From Datisca glomerata (Eukaryota > Streptophyta > Magnoliopsida > Cucurbitales > Datiscaceae), in contig QANY01013726.1 in NCBI GenBank assembly GCA_003255025.1, positions 1 through 64,000 on the forward strand: a stretch of 64,000 bases of DNA, in the 5' to 3' direction. Each line of letters begins with the position of its first letter. Positions within the stretch are counted from its first letter, which is position 1. Shown here piece after piece: positions 1 to 11,369 of the stretch. Made by a program: the position numbers and the translations under genes. A model generated the notes under the pieces. That model saw nothing but the letters and a program-made list of their open reading frames with translations, had not been told where the DNA came from and made no database searches.

Positions 1-1650
1 CCGGATATAACACAAATACAATGACGAAGAATTTTTAATAATTGCTTCAGCTGCATCATTTCATTCCAAGTTACAATGTGTCTCTCATATCCAATTTGTA
101 CTCTATCTCTTCTTAGAGGTTCTTCCATTTCTTCAATTCACTATAATTTAAAATAAAGTGATGGTTTTAGGAATATGCATATCACCAAAGGTTGGCCATT
201 GGTAACGAAATGATCCACATCAAATATGTCTCTAAAGGTTGGCCATTTGGTTTGGCCTCTTCATTAGAAACCTGCATTTCAACAATGTTCTACGACACAT
301 AATAGTTGATATCAGAAATTCATTTTAATTTTTATTGTTCCCAAGTCCATAGACTTGTCAATTACCTAAACCAATTTAAATAGGGTAGCTTTACTGAGAA
401 AATGAAAGGTATTCTACAAAATGAAAGCTACTAAAAGCCAATTCTGAACTTTGAGCAGATACATATGCAAGTAATATACCTCTTACATAAAAATGAGAAA
501 AAAATTACAATACTAGACCAACAATTAAACGCCTAATATCTATAAAAATCAAAGATTTTCTACACACACTAAAGATATTAGTAAAGAGTTATCGTCCATG
601 CTAATAAAGAACTACCACAAAGTTGGAGTTCTTGTATTTGGTCTCTACTAGATTTTTTAGGTGCTGCACATCTTCTTTTGGTTCTGATTCTCCATCTATT
701 TATGCACTGGGGATAGGGAGAAAGGCTATTTTTTCAATCACATTGATTATTTAAAACCCTCAAGAAACTGGAAACAACATGAGCTAGATCAAATATAAAT
801 TCATCATAAAAACCCCATAAATTTCTAAGTATCTAGCGAGAGCTATAACCAAAAGAGAAGTACACAAATGTTTTTCGGTAAACAAAATTACAGGGGGATT
901 GTAGTGTCTAACAAGACGAGCATCAGTAGAATAAGCAAAAATGTAGAGAGAGAAAAAATCTAATGACAACCTGCAACTTTTTCATTAGGTTAAGAGGTAA
1001 ATAAATCATCAATGACAGAGATTTATTTGAACAGTTCTAATGGTCAAAATTTGACCCAACCTCAATGCCGGAATTTTTTTTTGAGAGAGTCGTCCATTTT
1101 TTTTATAATTTCTTGTTTGACTAGTCGTATTTTTAAAGTATTATGGACCAAGATTCTCTCTTTTTCTTTTTTCATTGAACGACGAAGATTCTTCTCTTAA
1201 AAGTAGGTGAAATACCTATTTTATATGATATTTTAAGAGAGTTTCAAGGGTAAAAATGAAAATCAAAAGTTTCTCTCCTTTAATCCCATTTTAATACAGT
1301 ATAGATATAAATATAGATATAGATTAGATTAATTAACTTGGATAAATAAAATTTAGAATGAGAGAAAAAAAAAAGAAAAACCGAAGAACATGAACCCTGA
1401 ACATTGTTTTAACAATGTATATTTTTCTTCCTCTAAATGAACTTATCCATAATGGTAGTCGTCCTCCTGCTTCCTCCATGACTTATTTTTCTTTCTCCTT
1501 CTTTTCTAAATTTAAGAAAATCATTCAAGTCGTTAACTATCACAAATGTTTCAACTAAAATTAGCTTAAAATAGACATGATAACACACAATAGTACATTA
1601 ATCGGTGATCCACTTTATAATACAAATTTGAGTTGTCATTATACTTGAAC
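1..1650. other. AT-rich non-coding DNA, no gene seen
   Basis: No long frame, RNA gene or recognisable transposon domain is visible on either strand. Frames of about 60 codons here have low-complexity composition and no motif. A short run of TATAGATA-like units lies near 1298-1330. This is probably flanking repeat DNA or the degraded left side of the gypsy element that follows. Confidence 0.6.
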
Positions 1651-1997
1651 AAATGAAATCTTATCTTACATGGGCAAGATCTAGACTGAACACTCAATCA
1701 AAGAAAAGATGGAACGATAACTATAGGATTGACCATACAGTTATGAAATGGATCTTCATAGGGAATATTCTTTTTTGAAAGTCTATCAATTCCCTATTAT
1801 TAGCTACGAGATAAGGGAATTTGTTGTAATCTGATTGTGAAATGCATGTATAAAAGGACTATGTACTACCTCAAAGATTAATTGAATACAAGCCAACTTA
1901 AGCTTTTGAGTTCTTACTTTCTTACATACATTCTCTCATTCTTACTTTTATTATTTGAGCGTAATAGATTTTTCCCTCACAAGAAAATTTTTTTACA
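1650..1997 (+). repeat. 5' LTR of gypsy element E1 (3' part; start uncertain)
   Basis: The right end is set by the CA at 1996-1997 followed directly by the primer-site-like TTTTGGTGCTCTCG, the same arrangement as in E2. A TATA box lies inside. The left end cannot be fixed because no matching 3' LTR was recognised downstream of E1; 1650 is only an estimate from the LTR size of E2 (about 0.5 kb). Confidence 0.5.
1849..1857 (+). promoter_or_regulatory. Putative LTR TATA box
   Basis: TATAAAAGG lies about 150 bases before the LTR end and 200 bases before the gag start, the expected place for the promoter of an LTR retrotransposon. There is no second LTR copy to confirm conservation. Confidence 0.45.
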
Positions 1998-2018
1998 TTT
2001 TGGTGCTCTCGTTGAGAG
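1998..2018 (+). other. Primer-binding-site region of E1
   Basis: TTTTGGTGCTCTCGTTGAGAG follows the LTR end directly. A related TTTTGGTGTTTTCATTGAGA occurs at the same place in E2 (minus strand, left of 29719). TGGTG fits pairing with the CCA end of a tRNA; I did not identify which tRNA. Confidence 0.6.
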
Positions 2019-2057
2019 TGAGAAGAGAAACTCGAGAGAACCCTTCTGAAACCAAAA

Positions 2058-3475
2058 ATGCCTAGAACTAGATTGAGTGTTGTCCTCAATGAGGGAAACA
2101 AAGTCAAAAATGGGAATGATCATGCTGATCAACCCACTCCACCAGTTGAGATGCTCCAGACAATTCTAACACGGATGTGGGAGATGGAGTAACAGAATAC
2201 CGAAACGCTGCGCAACACATGGCAAACGCTGCAGGACCAAAGCAATACACTTCAACGGGAATTATCACAGACACGTGCAAACATTAGCCAACAAATGAAT
2301 AATGAGGAATGAGATAATCGTTCTGAAGAAGACAAACAAAATGTCAGATGGGGAAATCCTGAGAACAACATAAAAATACAACAAGAAGACGGGGAGATCC
2401 ATTCCCAAGACCACACAAAAGAGGGAACGAGATATGCCCATCCGCCTAAAATCATAACCGAAAAAGCGGTGAAATAGATGCTGGAAAGAAAGATGATGGA
2501 GATGAGGAAGCTGGGGAGTACAGAAAAGGAAGACCTCAAGTCACTTACCCGTTCTCTGTTATGTCCGAAGATTCTGGCTACCCTGGTGCCTAAGAAATTT
2601 ATGGCACCCAAGTTCAAGTACTATGAAAAAAAAATGATCTGGTGGACCATGTCAGGCAGTTCAAGCAAGTGTTGGCGCTATACCAACACGAAGACGAACT
2701 GATGTGCACAATGTTCCCCACCAGCCTAGACGGGACTATATTAAAATGGCATCACTCTTTCCCTGTTCATTCAATTACTAACTTTACTAATATGCCTTCA
2801 GTCTTCTTGGAACACTGCACTACACATCGTGCGGTAATGGAGGATATGGAATAACTCTTGACCATATCCATTAAAAAAGGAGAATGTTTATGGGAGTACA
2901 CACATAGATTCAATGACAAGATGGCCAATGTGGAAAGCTATGCCAGACTGGCTTTCAGACGAGTGTTGGATCCAATCTCACCCCTCTTTGAAGATTAGTC
3001 AAGGTTGAAACCTTTATTTATAGTAGAGATGTTCCAACATGCACAAACTTACATCACTCTGGAGGAGGAAAATAAAACTTTTTTGCAACTGACAGCGCAG
3101 AGAACGGAGGAACAAAGAAAAGGAGAATAAAGCTCCAGACCTAGTAGGAAAAGATCCAAAAGAACGAGAAGAGATGACGCAAGGGAAGAGAGCAAACATG
3201 AAAAAATGGGAAGTCGGGGAAGGTATGCTGGCAGAATTTATCCCAACAATAAAGTCTATACTCCCCTCATGATCCCGATAAATCAAATTCTTGGAATAAT
3301 CAAGGATAAACCTTCAAAGATACATATTGTTCTTATCATTGGACCTACAGAACATGAGGGAACCATGAGAAAGGAAAGAAAGATGTACTGTAAGAAGTTG
3401 ATGTTAGAAGAATATAGAGAAAAAGGAAGCTCCTCGAGAGAGCAGGAATCTGCCACTGATATTCGATGAGCTAGA
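2058..3475 (+). pseudogene. gag: gag of Tat-type Ty3/gypsy element E1 (broken)
   Basis: Structural capsid gene of an LTR retrotransposon. The start ATG at 2058 gives MPRTR, the same start as in E2 (29655, minus). An in-frame stop follows at about 2190, and further stops and frame changes recur. A charged segment with LGSTEKEDLKSLTRSLL is followed by the retrotransposon gag core: HVRQFKQVLALYQHEDELM, then a W-H segment and FLEHCTTHRAV (2640-2850), then HRFNDKMANVESYARLAF (2905-2960) and an Arg/Lys-rich tail. No clear zinc knuckle was found. The close match of the LGST segment to the E2 gag shows that the two elements are related. It cannot make a full-length product. Confidence 0.8.
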
Positions 3476-3479
3476 CCTA

Positions 3480-3895
3480 GAACATGACAAACATCACAAT
3501 GACGCTTTGGTGATTACTATACAAGTTGGAAATTGTCTGTTGAGAAAGGTATTAATTGATGATGAAAGTGCAATCAACATCTTACGTCTCTTGACTTTCA
3601 AGAAGATGTTAATGGGTGATCAACAATTGTAGGGCTTATCATAGCCTCTAATAGGTTTCAATGGCACTATTAGCTATTTTAAAGGAATCATCGTTATCCC
3701 AGTGAACGCTGAGCAGTTCAACCATTTGATAGAATTTATGGTCCTGAATACCTCATCCCTGTACAACGCCATTTTAGGAAGAACCTGACTACATAAGATG
3801 AAAGTTGTTCCATCCACCTTCTATTAAGTACTGAAGTATCCATCTCCCAATGGAATTAAGATGATAAAGGGAGATTAGGCTACTGCTCGCATCTG
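3480..3895 (+). pseudogene. pol: Aspartic protease region of E1 pol (broken)
   Basis: Retropepsin-type protease that would process the polyprotein. The frame reads VITIQVGNCLLRKVLIDDES then AINIL at about 3508-3590, the usual place of the D-(T/S/D)-G-(S/A) active site of plant gypsy proteases. Here the glycine is replaced by glutamate (DES). A second conserved block, LNTSSLYNAILGRT, lies at about 3745-3787 before a stop. The domain lies between gag and RT as expected for Ty3/gypsy. The active-site change and several stops mean it is not functional. Confidence 0.7.
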
Positions 3896-4239
3896 CGCCG
3901 TAACGTCACTAGAATCCACCACAAGACGGACAACAAACAAGAAAGTTGAAAGACTGAGACTACAAAATAATAACAATCACAGAAAGACGGGAAATGTGGC
4001 ATAAGGTACGAAGCTGGAGAAGAAACTAAGCATGTGTACCTAGAAGAAGGATTTAGAAGGCGACCAACATCGGGGCCACCTCGAGCAAACGGAGAAGAAA
4101 AAGTTGACAGATTTCTTGCGGAAAAATAAAGACATCTTCTCAACTATGACACCTGAGATAACATGTATTATTAAAAAAAATATCTCATAAATTAAATACA
4201 GATCCGTTGTAAAGTCAGTAAAAACATTCGAAAAGAAGT

Positions 4240-4850
4240 TTCTTGGAAAGTTGACTTCGTCCGAGAAGTGGATTGCCCGGAATGGCTTGCCAATGTCATC
4301 ATGGTGAAAAAGCAGAATGTGAAATGAAGGATCTGTGTTGATTTCACCGATTTGAATAAAGTCTGCCCAAATGATGACTACCCGTTGCCAAGAATATATC
4401 AAATGGTGGGTGCGACTTCGGGACTTGAACTCCTCAGCTTCATGGACACCTTCTCAGGATATAATCATGTGAAAATGTTCTAACATGATCAAGAAAAGAC
4501 CTCATTTATAACTAAACAATGTATATTCTATTATAAAGTAATTCCCTTTGGACTAAAATCTTTACATGGATGATAGTTTACGTAGTTGATATGCTGGTCA
4601 AAAATTGAAAATAGGAAGATCACATAAGAGATCTTGATGAAGCCTTTTCGATCTTGAGAAAAATATTTATGAAGCTAAATCTAGAAAAGTGCACATTCGG
4701 CGTAGCAGTGGGAAAGTTCCTTGACCATCTAGTAACGCAAATGGGAATTGAAGTCAACCCGTACCCGGTAAAGGCTATCATGGAGATACAATTTCTGATG
4801 GGAAAATTGGAGGCCCTAAACAGATTTATCTCAAGGTCAACAAATAAGTG
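4240..4850 (+). pseudogene. pol: Reverse transcriptase of E1 (broken, internal deletion)
   Basis: RNA-dependent DNA polymerase of a gypsy element. In order: REVDCPEWLANVIMVKKQN (about 4260-4320), VDFTDLNKVCPNDDYPLPRI (about 4335-4395), and LLSFMDTFSGYNHVKM with the first catalytic Asp (about 4430-4480). VIPFGLK follows (about 4540-4560), then a deletion and the catalytic box, which reads YVVDM (4580-4595) instead of the usual Y-I/V-D-D-M. The thumb part FSILRKIFMKLNLEKCTFGV follows. Loss of the first Asp of the DD pair and frame breaks make it inactive. It sits correctly between protease and RNase H. Confidence 0.85.
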
Positions 4851-5320
4851 CAAGCCATTCTACACAAAATTGAAAAAGAATTCTGTTGACAACTGGGACG
4901 AAGAATGTGAAGATGATTTCAAGAGAATCAAGGAATATCTGACGACTCTTCCGTTGCTCTCAAAACTGATTCTTGGTTAGCAACTGCTTCTTTACGCTGT
5001 AGTATTGTGAACAATTGTTAGTGTTGTTCTAATCAGTGAAGAAAAAGAAAGCATAAGCCTGTTTACTTTGTGAGTAAGAGTCTAATGGTGGCAGAAGCAA
5101 GGTATAAAAGAATGGAGAAATTAGTGTTAGTTGTTGTGGTTGCGGCAAGAAACCTAAGGTCTTATTTCCAAGCTCACAACATAAAAGTGTTAGCAAACTC
5201 ACCCATTAGAAGTCTATTGCACTCACCTGAGATAAGCAGAAGAATGGCAAAGTGGGAAATTGAAGTCGACCAGTACAAAATCCAATATGAGCCAAGAATG
5301 TCAATCAAGGGGTAGATTTC
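4851..5320 (+). pseudogene. pol: RNase H (first, gypsy-type) of E1
   Basis: Ribonuclease H domain that removes the RNA template during reverse transcription. The connection segment NWDEECEDDFKRIKEYLTTL (about 4890-4950) leads into LLLYAVVL, VYFVSKSLMVAEARYKRMEK (about 5060-5120) and a segment with FQAHNIKVLANSPIRSLLH (about 5168-5225), ending in the tether WEIEVDQYKIQYEPR. This order is usual for plant Ty3/gypsy RT-RNase H. Stops and a frame change near 4978-5065 interrupt it, and the first catalytic block is poorly preserved. Confidence 0.75.
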
Positions 5321-5362
5321 ACTCATGATGAAAAATAAGATAGCAATAAATCTCAAGTCTAA

Positions 5363-5800
5363 GTGGAAAATGGATCCTGTAAATTATTTGTTGATGGGGC
5401 CTCAAACAACAAAGGCGTCAAAGCAGGAATAGTAGTGCAAACCCCATTTGGAGAAACTTTAGAACATTTTATCTCTTTCAGTTTCAATGCATCAAATAAT
5501 GAAGTGAAATATGAAGCCTTGACAGTAGGAGTTACCCTACTACGAGATTTTGAGGTAACGAATGTTAAAATATTTTACGATTCTAAGTTAATTGTGAGAC
5601 AGGTCATGGGATAGTTCATGGCCAAAGATGAAAGAATGGTAAACTATCTGCAACGGGAAAAAGAGCTACTAAGTTTGTTGAAAACATACTAGATACACCA
5701 AATCCATAGGGCTGAAAATGGACATGCAGATGCGCTGGCGAATTTGGGATCGTTGCTTCAACTCCCTTACAAAAGAAGCGTGGAAGTGGAGTTTCTCAAA
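5363..5800 (+). pseudogene. pol: Second, archaeal-type RNase H (aRNH) of E1
   Basis: An additional RNase H between the first RNase H and integrase is the hallmark of the Tat lineage (Retand/Ogre relatives) of plant Ty3/gypsy elements. Visible blocks are LFVDGASNNKGVKAGIVV (first Asp), NNEVKYEALTVGVTLL (Glu), VKIFYDSKLIVRQVMG (Asp) and RAENGHADALANLGS (last Asp). All four catalytic acidic residues are still present although the frame has stops at about 5614 and 5690. It is the best-preserved domain of E1 and the main reason for assigning the lineage. Confidence 0.85.
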
Positions 5801-5887
5801 AAACCAAACATCACATTTCCGTTGTCAAACGTAGTGGATGTGGAGTTTGAAAGAGAACCCAGCTGACATGATGATATACTTCATTAT

Positions 5888-6763
5888 TTGGAAGAAGGGG
5901 TATTACTTGAAGACAAGCTTTTAGCAAGAAAAGTCCAGCGACAAAGCACCATGTACTCTTTAATTAACGGATTATTATATAAAAAGTCTTTTTCAGGTCC
6001 ATACTTGAAATGTTTAAGAAATAAAGAAGCCTGGTATGTACTAGCTAAAATTCATGAAGGAATATGTGGAAACCATACTGGGGAAGGTCGTTGACCCATA
6101 AAGTATTAAATGAAGGATATTATTGGCCTAAAGTGCACTAGGTTGCCCAACAGTATGTAAATAATGTGACAAATGCCAACGCCTAGCTCTCGTAGTAAAA
6201 ATGGTGCCCAGAGAACTCAATAGAGTGACAAGCTCATGGCGTTTCATGCAATGAGACCTGGACATTATAGGCCCTCTTCCCATTACACCTACTTAGAAAA
6301 TATTTTCTGTTGGTAGCCACGAACTATTTCACAAAGTGGATTTAGGATGGAGCGTATGCGAAGATTCGAGAAGAGGAAGTGAATGGATTCTTGTGGAAAA
6401 ATATAGTCTGCGGGTACAGAATTCCATAAATACTCGTCTTTGACAATGAACTTTAGTTTACAAAAAAGATGGTTCAGGAATTCTACGAAGACTTGGGCAT
6501 TATCAATAGTTTTTTAACACTATACTACTCGCAAGAGAATGGTCAAACAGAAAGGTCGAATCACATCATACTTGAAAGTATGAAAAATCGACTAGAGTCT
6601 GCCAAAAGAAAATAGCTGAAGGAATTACCAGCTGTACTATAGGCGTACATGACCACTCCTAGAGAGGCAACATGCAAAACTCCCTTATCTTTGACATATG
6701 ATACATAAGCTGTAATACCTATTGAAATTGGAAGTCCAGCCATGAAATCAAGCCTGGAAGAAC
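5888..6763 (+). pseudogene. pol: Integrase of E1, N-terminal and core part
   Basis: DNA integrase. The start has LLYKKSFSGPYLKCL and VLAKIHEGICGNHTGEGR, the first half of the H-H-C-C zinc domain, followed by degraded YYWPK and KCDKCQ-like sequence (about 6115-6180). The core is recognisable only in pieces across frames: IIGPLPI-like near 6258, DNELQ-like near 6440, and YYSQENGQTERSNHI-like near 6525-6565. The gene is cut at 6763 by the Sirevirus and resumes at 13898. Many stops are present. Confidence 0.75.
6759..6763. other. Target-site duplication, left copy (AGAAC)
   Basis: AGAAC directly precedes the LTR at 6764 and is repeated exactly at 13893-13897 directly after the other LTR. A five-base duplication is usual for copia integration and defines the insertion as complete. 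Confidence 0.9.
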
Positions 6764-7872
6764 TATAGGATCGATATGGAAACCCAAGAAGGGGTTGGGG
6801 GGTTAATTGGGTGATCGTATTCAAATTAAAAACTTTTTACACTAAAGTAAAAAATGAATGTTCAAGAATGAAATTCAATGTTCCACGAGTTTAACTCTTG
6901 AAAAGATAAATAAATAATAGATATTAACGTCAAAGTAAATAATGCTTGCTATAGTATAAAGCAAACAAATAAAATAATTACGGAAACTTAAAGTGCAGAA
7001 ATTAAGTGCGAGAAATTGAAGTGCAAAAAATAAATGACACAAAATAAAAAGAGAAGAAGAAGAAGATAGGCGCACAATATTTTTATGTGGTTCAGAAAAT
7101 CTTATCCCTACGTCCACGCTCCAAGGCCCATTGTTGGAGATTTTCAATCTCACGATCTTCTTAAGGGTGAAAACCAAACCTTACAAACCCAATTAACTTA
7201 TTGGTGCCAACGAAACCTCATAAGGCTATATGTTTCAAGATTTAATGTCCTCTTACAATAACTCTTTAAAATAGTAGAATCTCTAATCTAAGCTCACAAA
7301 AAAATTAATCTTGCTCACTCAAGAAATTTGCAAGTATGAATCTCAAAATATTAAGAGACATTTAGGAGAGTATTAGGAAAGTTTTAGGAGCAAGTCTCTT
7401 GATTACGAATTGTGTGTAGAGAAATGTGGTGTATTTATAGGGGAGATGTAGGTTAGGGTTTAGGAGGAAAATTTTCAAATTTTGAATATAGACAAAGGAA
7501 ATGACATGCCATCCTTAATAAGGAGGACAAAAAATCATTGACTGAAAAGGCGAGGAATACTCCTACCTAAAATAATACATAGATATGCCTAAATAAATTG
7601 AGTTTTAATAAAGACAAATAAAATGAATAAGCTCCTAATAAAAATTACATGAAAGTAAATATTTTATTTACTTTCAACATTTGTGTTTAGGCTTCATGAT
7701 CTTCAATCGTAATGCTTTATGAGCTCACATGAAAATAATAATTATCATGATTTTCAATTTGAATGCCTTGTGGTAATTTCTTCAATAGGCTCTACAAACT
7801 TGACTAAATTGATTAGCAATGTCAATGCTTTGTTATCATCAAAAGTTGTCTCATAGAGATATATGGCTAACA
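6764..7872 (-). repeat. 3' LTR of the Sirevirus
   Basis: The LTR starts TATAGGATC (a G-to-A change from the TG end seen in the other copy) and ends GGCTAACA. It aligns along its length with 12624-13892, apart from substitutions and a segment of about 160 bases that is missing here. Confidence 0.92.
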
Positions 7873-7886
7873 ATCTCTCCTTTTTT
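7873..7886 (-). other. Polypurine tract of the Sirevirus
   Basis: Read on the minus strand, AAAAAAGGAGAGAT directly precedes the 3' LTR. This is the normal site for priming the second DNA strand. Confidence 0.85.
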
Positions 7887-8084
7887 ATGATGACAAACAA
7901 CTGAGACAAAAAATGTATTTAATCAAGTAAATTTAATTTAATTCCCCTAAATATATGCTTACAAATCAAGATTAAAATATAACTCTTAAGCATATTCTAT
8001 TTTCTCTCCCTTTGTTATCATAAAAAAGTAAACCAATAATAATGAGGAAAAATACTTTTATCTTGACATGGTAAGTAGACAAAA

Positions 8085-8739
8085 AGTATTTAACTAATAT
8101 CTAAATTTTTTGAAGCAAGCATATTTTTACAAAAAAACTTTCAACATTTAATGGTTTTGTGAAAATACCCGCAAGTTGAGTTGTAGTGTTTACAAACTCT
8201 AGTGAAATATCCCATTTTTACACATGATCTTAAATAAAATGATGTCTGCGGTCTATATGCTTAGTACGGAATGAAAAATAGGATTTTTGGAAACATCAAT
8301 TGCGCTACTATTATCATATCTAATAGGAACATTTTCAAAAATTAAACTAAAATCTTTTAGAGTTTGCTTCATCCATAAAATTTGAACACAACAACTACCG
8401 GTAAAAATATATTCAGCTTTCGGCGGATAGTGCTACTGAATTTTACTTTTTGATAAACCAAGAAACAAGTGAGTGTCCTAAAAATTGACATGTACGACTC
8501 ATATTTTTTCAATCGGTTAAACTCCCAGCGAAATCCAAATCAGAATACCCAATTAAATGAAGATGATCACATTTTGGATACCAAATGTCAAATTTAGTTA
8601 CTCCAAGTAAATATTTAAAAATTCTTTTAATAGCTTGTAAATGTGATTCTTTGGGACAAGTTTGAAAATGAGCACATAAACATACACCAAACTTGATATT
8701 GGGTCTACTAGCAATTAAGTAAAGTAGAGATCCAACCAT
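8085..8739 (-). pseudogene. pol: Sirevirus RNase H region
   Basis: The C-terminal part of copia pol. The first segment, MVGSLLYLIASRPNIKFGVC (8739-8680), leads into KRIFKYLLGVTKFDIWYPK and HLIGYSDLDFAGS (about 8560-8515), the first catalytic Asp region of copia RNase H. Beyond the stop at 8509 the frame continues in pieces: QFLGHSLVSWF-like, ALSAES (normally ALSTAEAEY), NFMDEA, then DNSSAIDVSKNPIFHS at about 8330-8280. It ends near 8085 with KNMLASKNL-like sequence. Several stops and shifts are present, so it is not functional. Confidence 0.8.
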
Positions 8740-9600
8740 ACGATGATATTTCTTTATACGACGTCTTTACATTTCTCATCTTTGTCGTGGTACTTATAGG
8801 AGTATTACTAGCCTTCACATTTTCCATGAAAAATTTCTTGAGCAAATCCTTGGTGTATTTTTCTTGGTTTATGAAGATCTCATCATTCATTTGCTTGATT
8901 TGTAGTCCAAGGAAGAAGTTCAATTTTCCCCATCATGCTCATTTCAAACTCCTTGCTCATAGAGTTTGCAAAATTCTTACACAAATATTCGTTATCGGCA
9001 CCAAAAATTATATCATCTACATATATTTGGACAACCAAGATATCATTGCCTTTTGATTTTAAGAAGATGGTGTTATCAATTTTACCCATGTTAAATTCAT
9101 CATCAATAAAAAATTTAATTAGTCTTTCGTACAAAGCTCAAGGAGCTTGTTTTAGTCCATAGAGAGCTATTTTTAGTTTATACACGTGATTTAAAAAAAT
9201 CAAACTTTGAAAACCAGGAGGTTGTTCTACATAAACTTCCTCCATAATGTATCCATTTAAAAAGGTATTCTTGACATCCATTTGATATAATTTTTTTTTG
9301 AAACATACAAAGGCTAATGACATTCTTATTGACTCAAGTCTAGCATCGGGAGTGAAAGTTTCATCATAATCTATACCTTCTTCTTGATTTTATTCTTGTG
9401 TCACTAATCTAGCTTTATTTCTAGTAACAATACCATTTTCATCTACTTTATTTTTAAACACCTACTCAGTACCAATTACCGAGTGATTAGGGGGTCTAGA
9501 CACAAGTTCTCATACATTACTTCTTTCAAATTGATTAAGTTCTTCTTGCATAACAACTATTCAATATTCATCTTTTTTGGACTCTATAAAAAGATTTAGG
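8708..9600 (-). pseudogene. pol: Sirevirus reverse transcriptase
   Basis: Copia-type RT. KKLYQMDVKNTFLNGYIMEE (about 9300-9240) carries the first catalytic Asp, followed by VYVEQPPGFQSL and ALYGLKQAP (ending about 9138). The catalytic box reads VQIYVDDIIFGADNEYL (about 9035-8985), so YVDD is intact. FEMSMMGKIELL, then after a frame change FFLGLQIKQMNDEIFINQEK and YTKDLLKKF (8923-8840), are typical of Sireviruses. The frame is split into at least four pieces. Spacing is normal, so the damage is point mutations and small indels. Confidence 0.9.
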
Positions 9601-9715
9601 CTCAAGTTGAGAAATAAAAAAGACGTTACCAATACTATGAAGTGTAGAGCGGGTCTCTACCTCTTTTAATGTCTCCCACTAAGAGCTCATTTGGATGATA
9701 TTTTACAAACTTCCA

Positions 9716-10870
9716 TTATTTTGGAAGTTGGTTACAGTCTTGTACTTTAACATTTTCTTGGAGAGAGTGACTTGATCCTCCATTAATATTGATATTAACC
9801 CCTTGTACCTTTCTTATAATTTCATCATCTTGATTATAAAAGATGTTAAAGGGAATAGATTCATCAAAGACAACATGCATGGATTCTTCCACAACTAATG
9901 TTCTTCTATTATAAACTCTATATGCTTTGCTAGATATGGAATATCCTAAAAATATTCCTAAGTCAGTTTTAGAATGGAACTTACTAAGGTTATCTTTATT
10001 GTTTAAAATAAAATATTTACACCAAAAAACTTTGAAATAACTAATATTAGGAATTTTGTTTTTCCAAAGTTCATAAGGAGTTTTGTTTAAAATAGGTCTA
10101 AGTAAAACACGATTCATAATGTAGAAAGATGTATCAATGGATTCGGCCCAAAAATACTTAGGTAGTCATTCTCATTTATCATTGTTCTTGTCATTTCTTG
10201 TAGGGACCGATTTAGTTATTTCAACGTTTTTGGGTGTAAATGTTTAAAATAGTTCTAAGTAAAACATGATTCATAATGTAGCAATATATACTAACAGTTT
10301 CGGCCAAAAAATACTTAGGTAAATATTCTCTTTTATCATTGGTTTGGCATTTTTTATAGGGACCGAGTTTTCCTCTTAACAATACCATTTTAATGTGGAG
10401 TTCTAGGAGTAGAAAACTCATGTGAAAAACCATTTTTATCACAAAAATTTCCAAAGTTTATATTTTTAAGTTCTCCACCATGATCACTTCTAATTTTTGA
10501 AATTTCAAAACCTTTTTCATTTTGAACTAGTTTGCAAAACTTTACAAATGTTTGAAAAGTTTCATCCTTATTTTTTAGAAATAAAACAGAAGTATATCTT
10601 GAAAAATCATCAACTATAGCAAATGTATAATGTTTACCCCAAAGATTTGTGATTTTTGAAGGGCCAAATAGGTCTGTGTGTAGTAATTGCAATGGTCTAG
10701 TGGTTGACACTATATATTTTGATTTGAAAGAGCTTTTTTACCCATTTGACAAGCATCACAAATTTTGTCTTTCACAATTTATTTTTGGAAGACCTTTTAC
10801 TCAATAATTTTTTGATAGTTTTGAACATAAATATCCAAGTCTTTTATGCCATAGCCAACTATCATTGTCA
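9716..10870 (-). pseudogene. pol: Sirevirus integrase (catalytic Glu lost; internal duplication)
   Basis: The GAG-pre-integrase segment reads HKRLGYLCSKLSKNY (about 10850-10805), with GLPKINCERQN and a C-x2-C-like motif following. The core starts RPLQLLHTDLFGPSKITNLW (10705-10640) with the first Asp. FAIVDDFSRYTSVLFLKNK follows, then KIRSDHGGELKN with the second Asp. The third residue should be in VERK but reads VKRK (Lys codon at 10375-10377), after a stop. The C-terminal part has FKVFWCKYFILNNKDNLSKF and GIFLGYSISSKAYRVYNRRT (10035-9900). A stretch of about 125 bases is duplicated in direct order within the gene. It is inactive. Confidence 0.87.
10083..10366. repeat. Direct duplication inside the Sirevirus integrase
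   Basis: The sequence from about 10083-10206, including AAGTAAAACACGATTCATAA and AAAAATACTTAGG, recurs at about 10239-10366 with scattered differences. The two copies are separated by about 32 bases. The duplicated codons interrupt the integrase frame. It is probably a local tandem duplication after insertion. Confidence 0.75.
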
Positions 10871-11079
10871 AAAACAAGAAAACATTTTTTATTATGATTT
10901 TGGAAATCATTTAGATTAATAGTATAGACATTTTGGTCCATTTGTCCAACAAATAAAAGTTTGTTTGACACTTTATCTATAATTAGACAAAATTCTTTTT
11001 TAAAACTTACTCTATAGTTTTTATTAGAAAGTTGGCTTATGCTAAGTAAATTATGCTTAAACCATCTACTATAATTTTA

Positions 11080-11300
11080 CCTATAGCATGAGAAGAGTAA
11101 TTACTTACGGAGCAATACTAATGATTTTACCTTTCTTATCATCTCCAAAGGTGACATGCCATTTCTTTTGTCAAATTTGAGTGAGCTTTGATTCATCACT
11201 GGTTATATTTCTTGAGCATCCACTATTAAGATACCATTTATCCTTCTTTTTCAATGGTACCTATAACATAAAAATTTAAAAGTTGACTTTTGGTACCCAA
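11080..11300 (-). pseudogene. pol: Sirevirus protease (active-site Asp to Asn)
   Basis: The motif WYLNSGCSRNIT reads on the minus strand from 11235 to 11200. Copia proteases have W-x-L-D-S-G-C-S-x-H/N-M-T here, so the catalytic Asp has become Asn (codon 11224-11226). It lies between gag and integrase as expected. Upstream are KNPKRFGYQKS and related fragments, and downstream stops occur. The substitution alone would inactivate the enzyme. Confidence 0.8.
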
Positions 11301-11369
11301 ATCTTTTTGGGTTCTTTAGGGTTAGTGTTGTAGAGAATCCATTCATTTACTTAATGGAAAATAGCTTTC

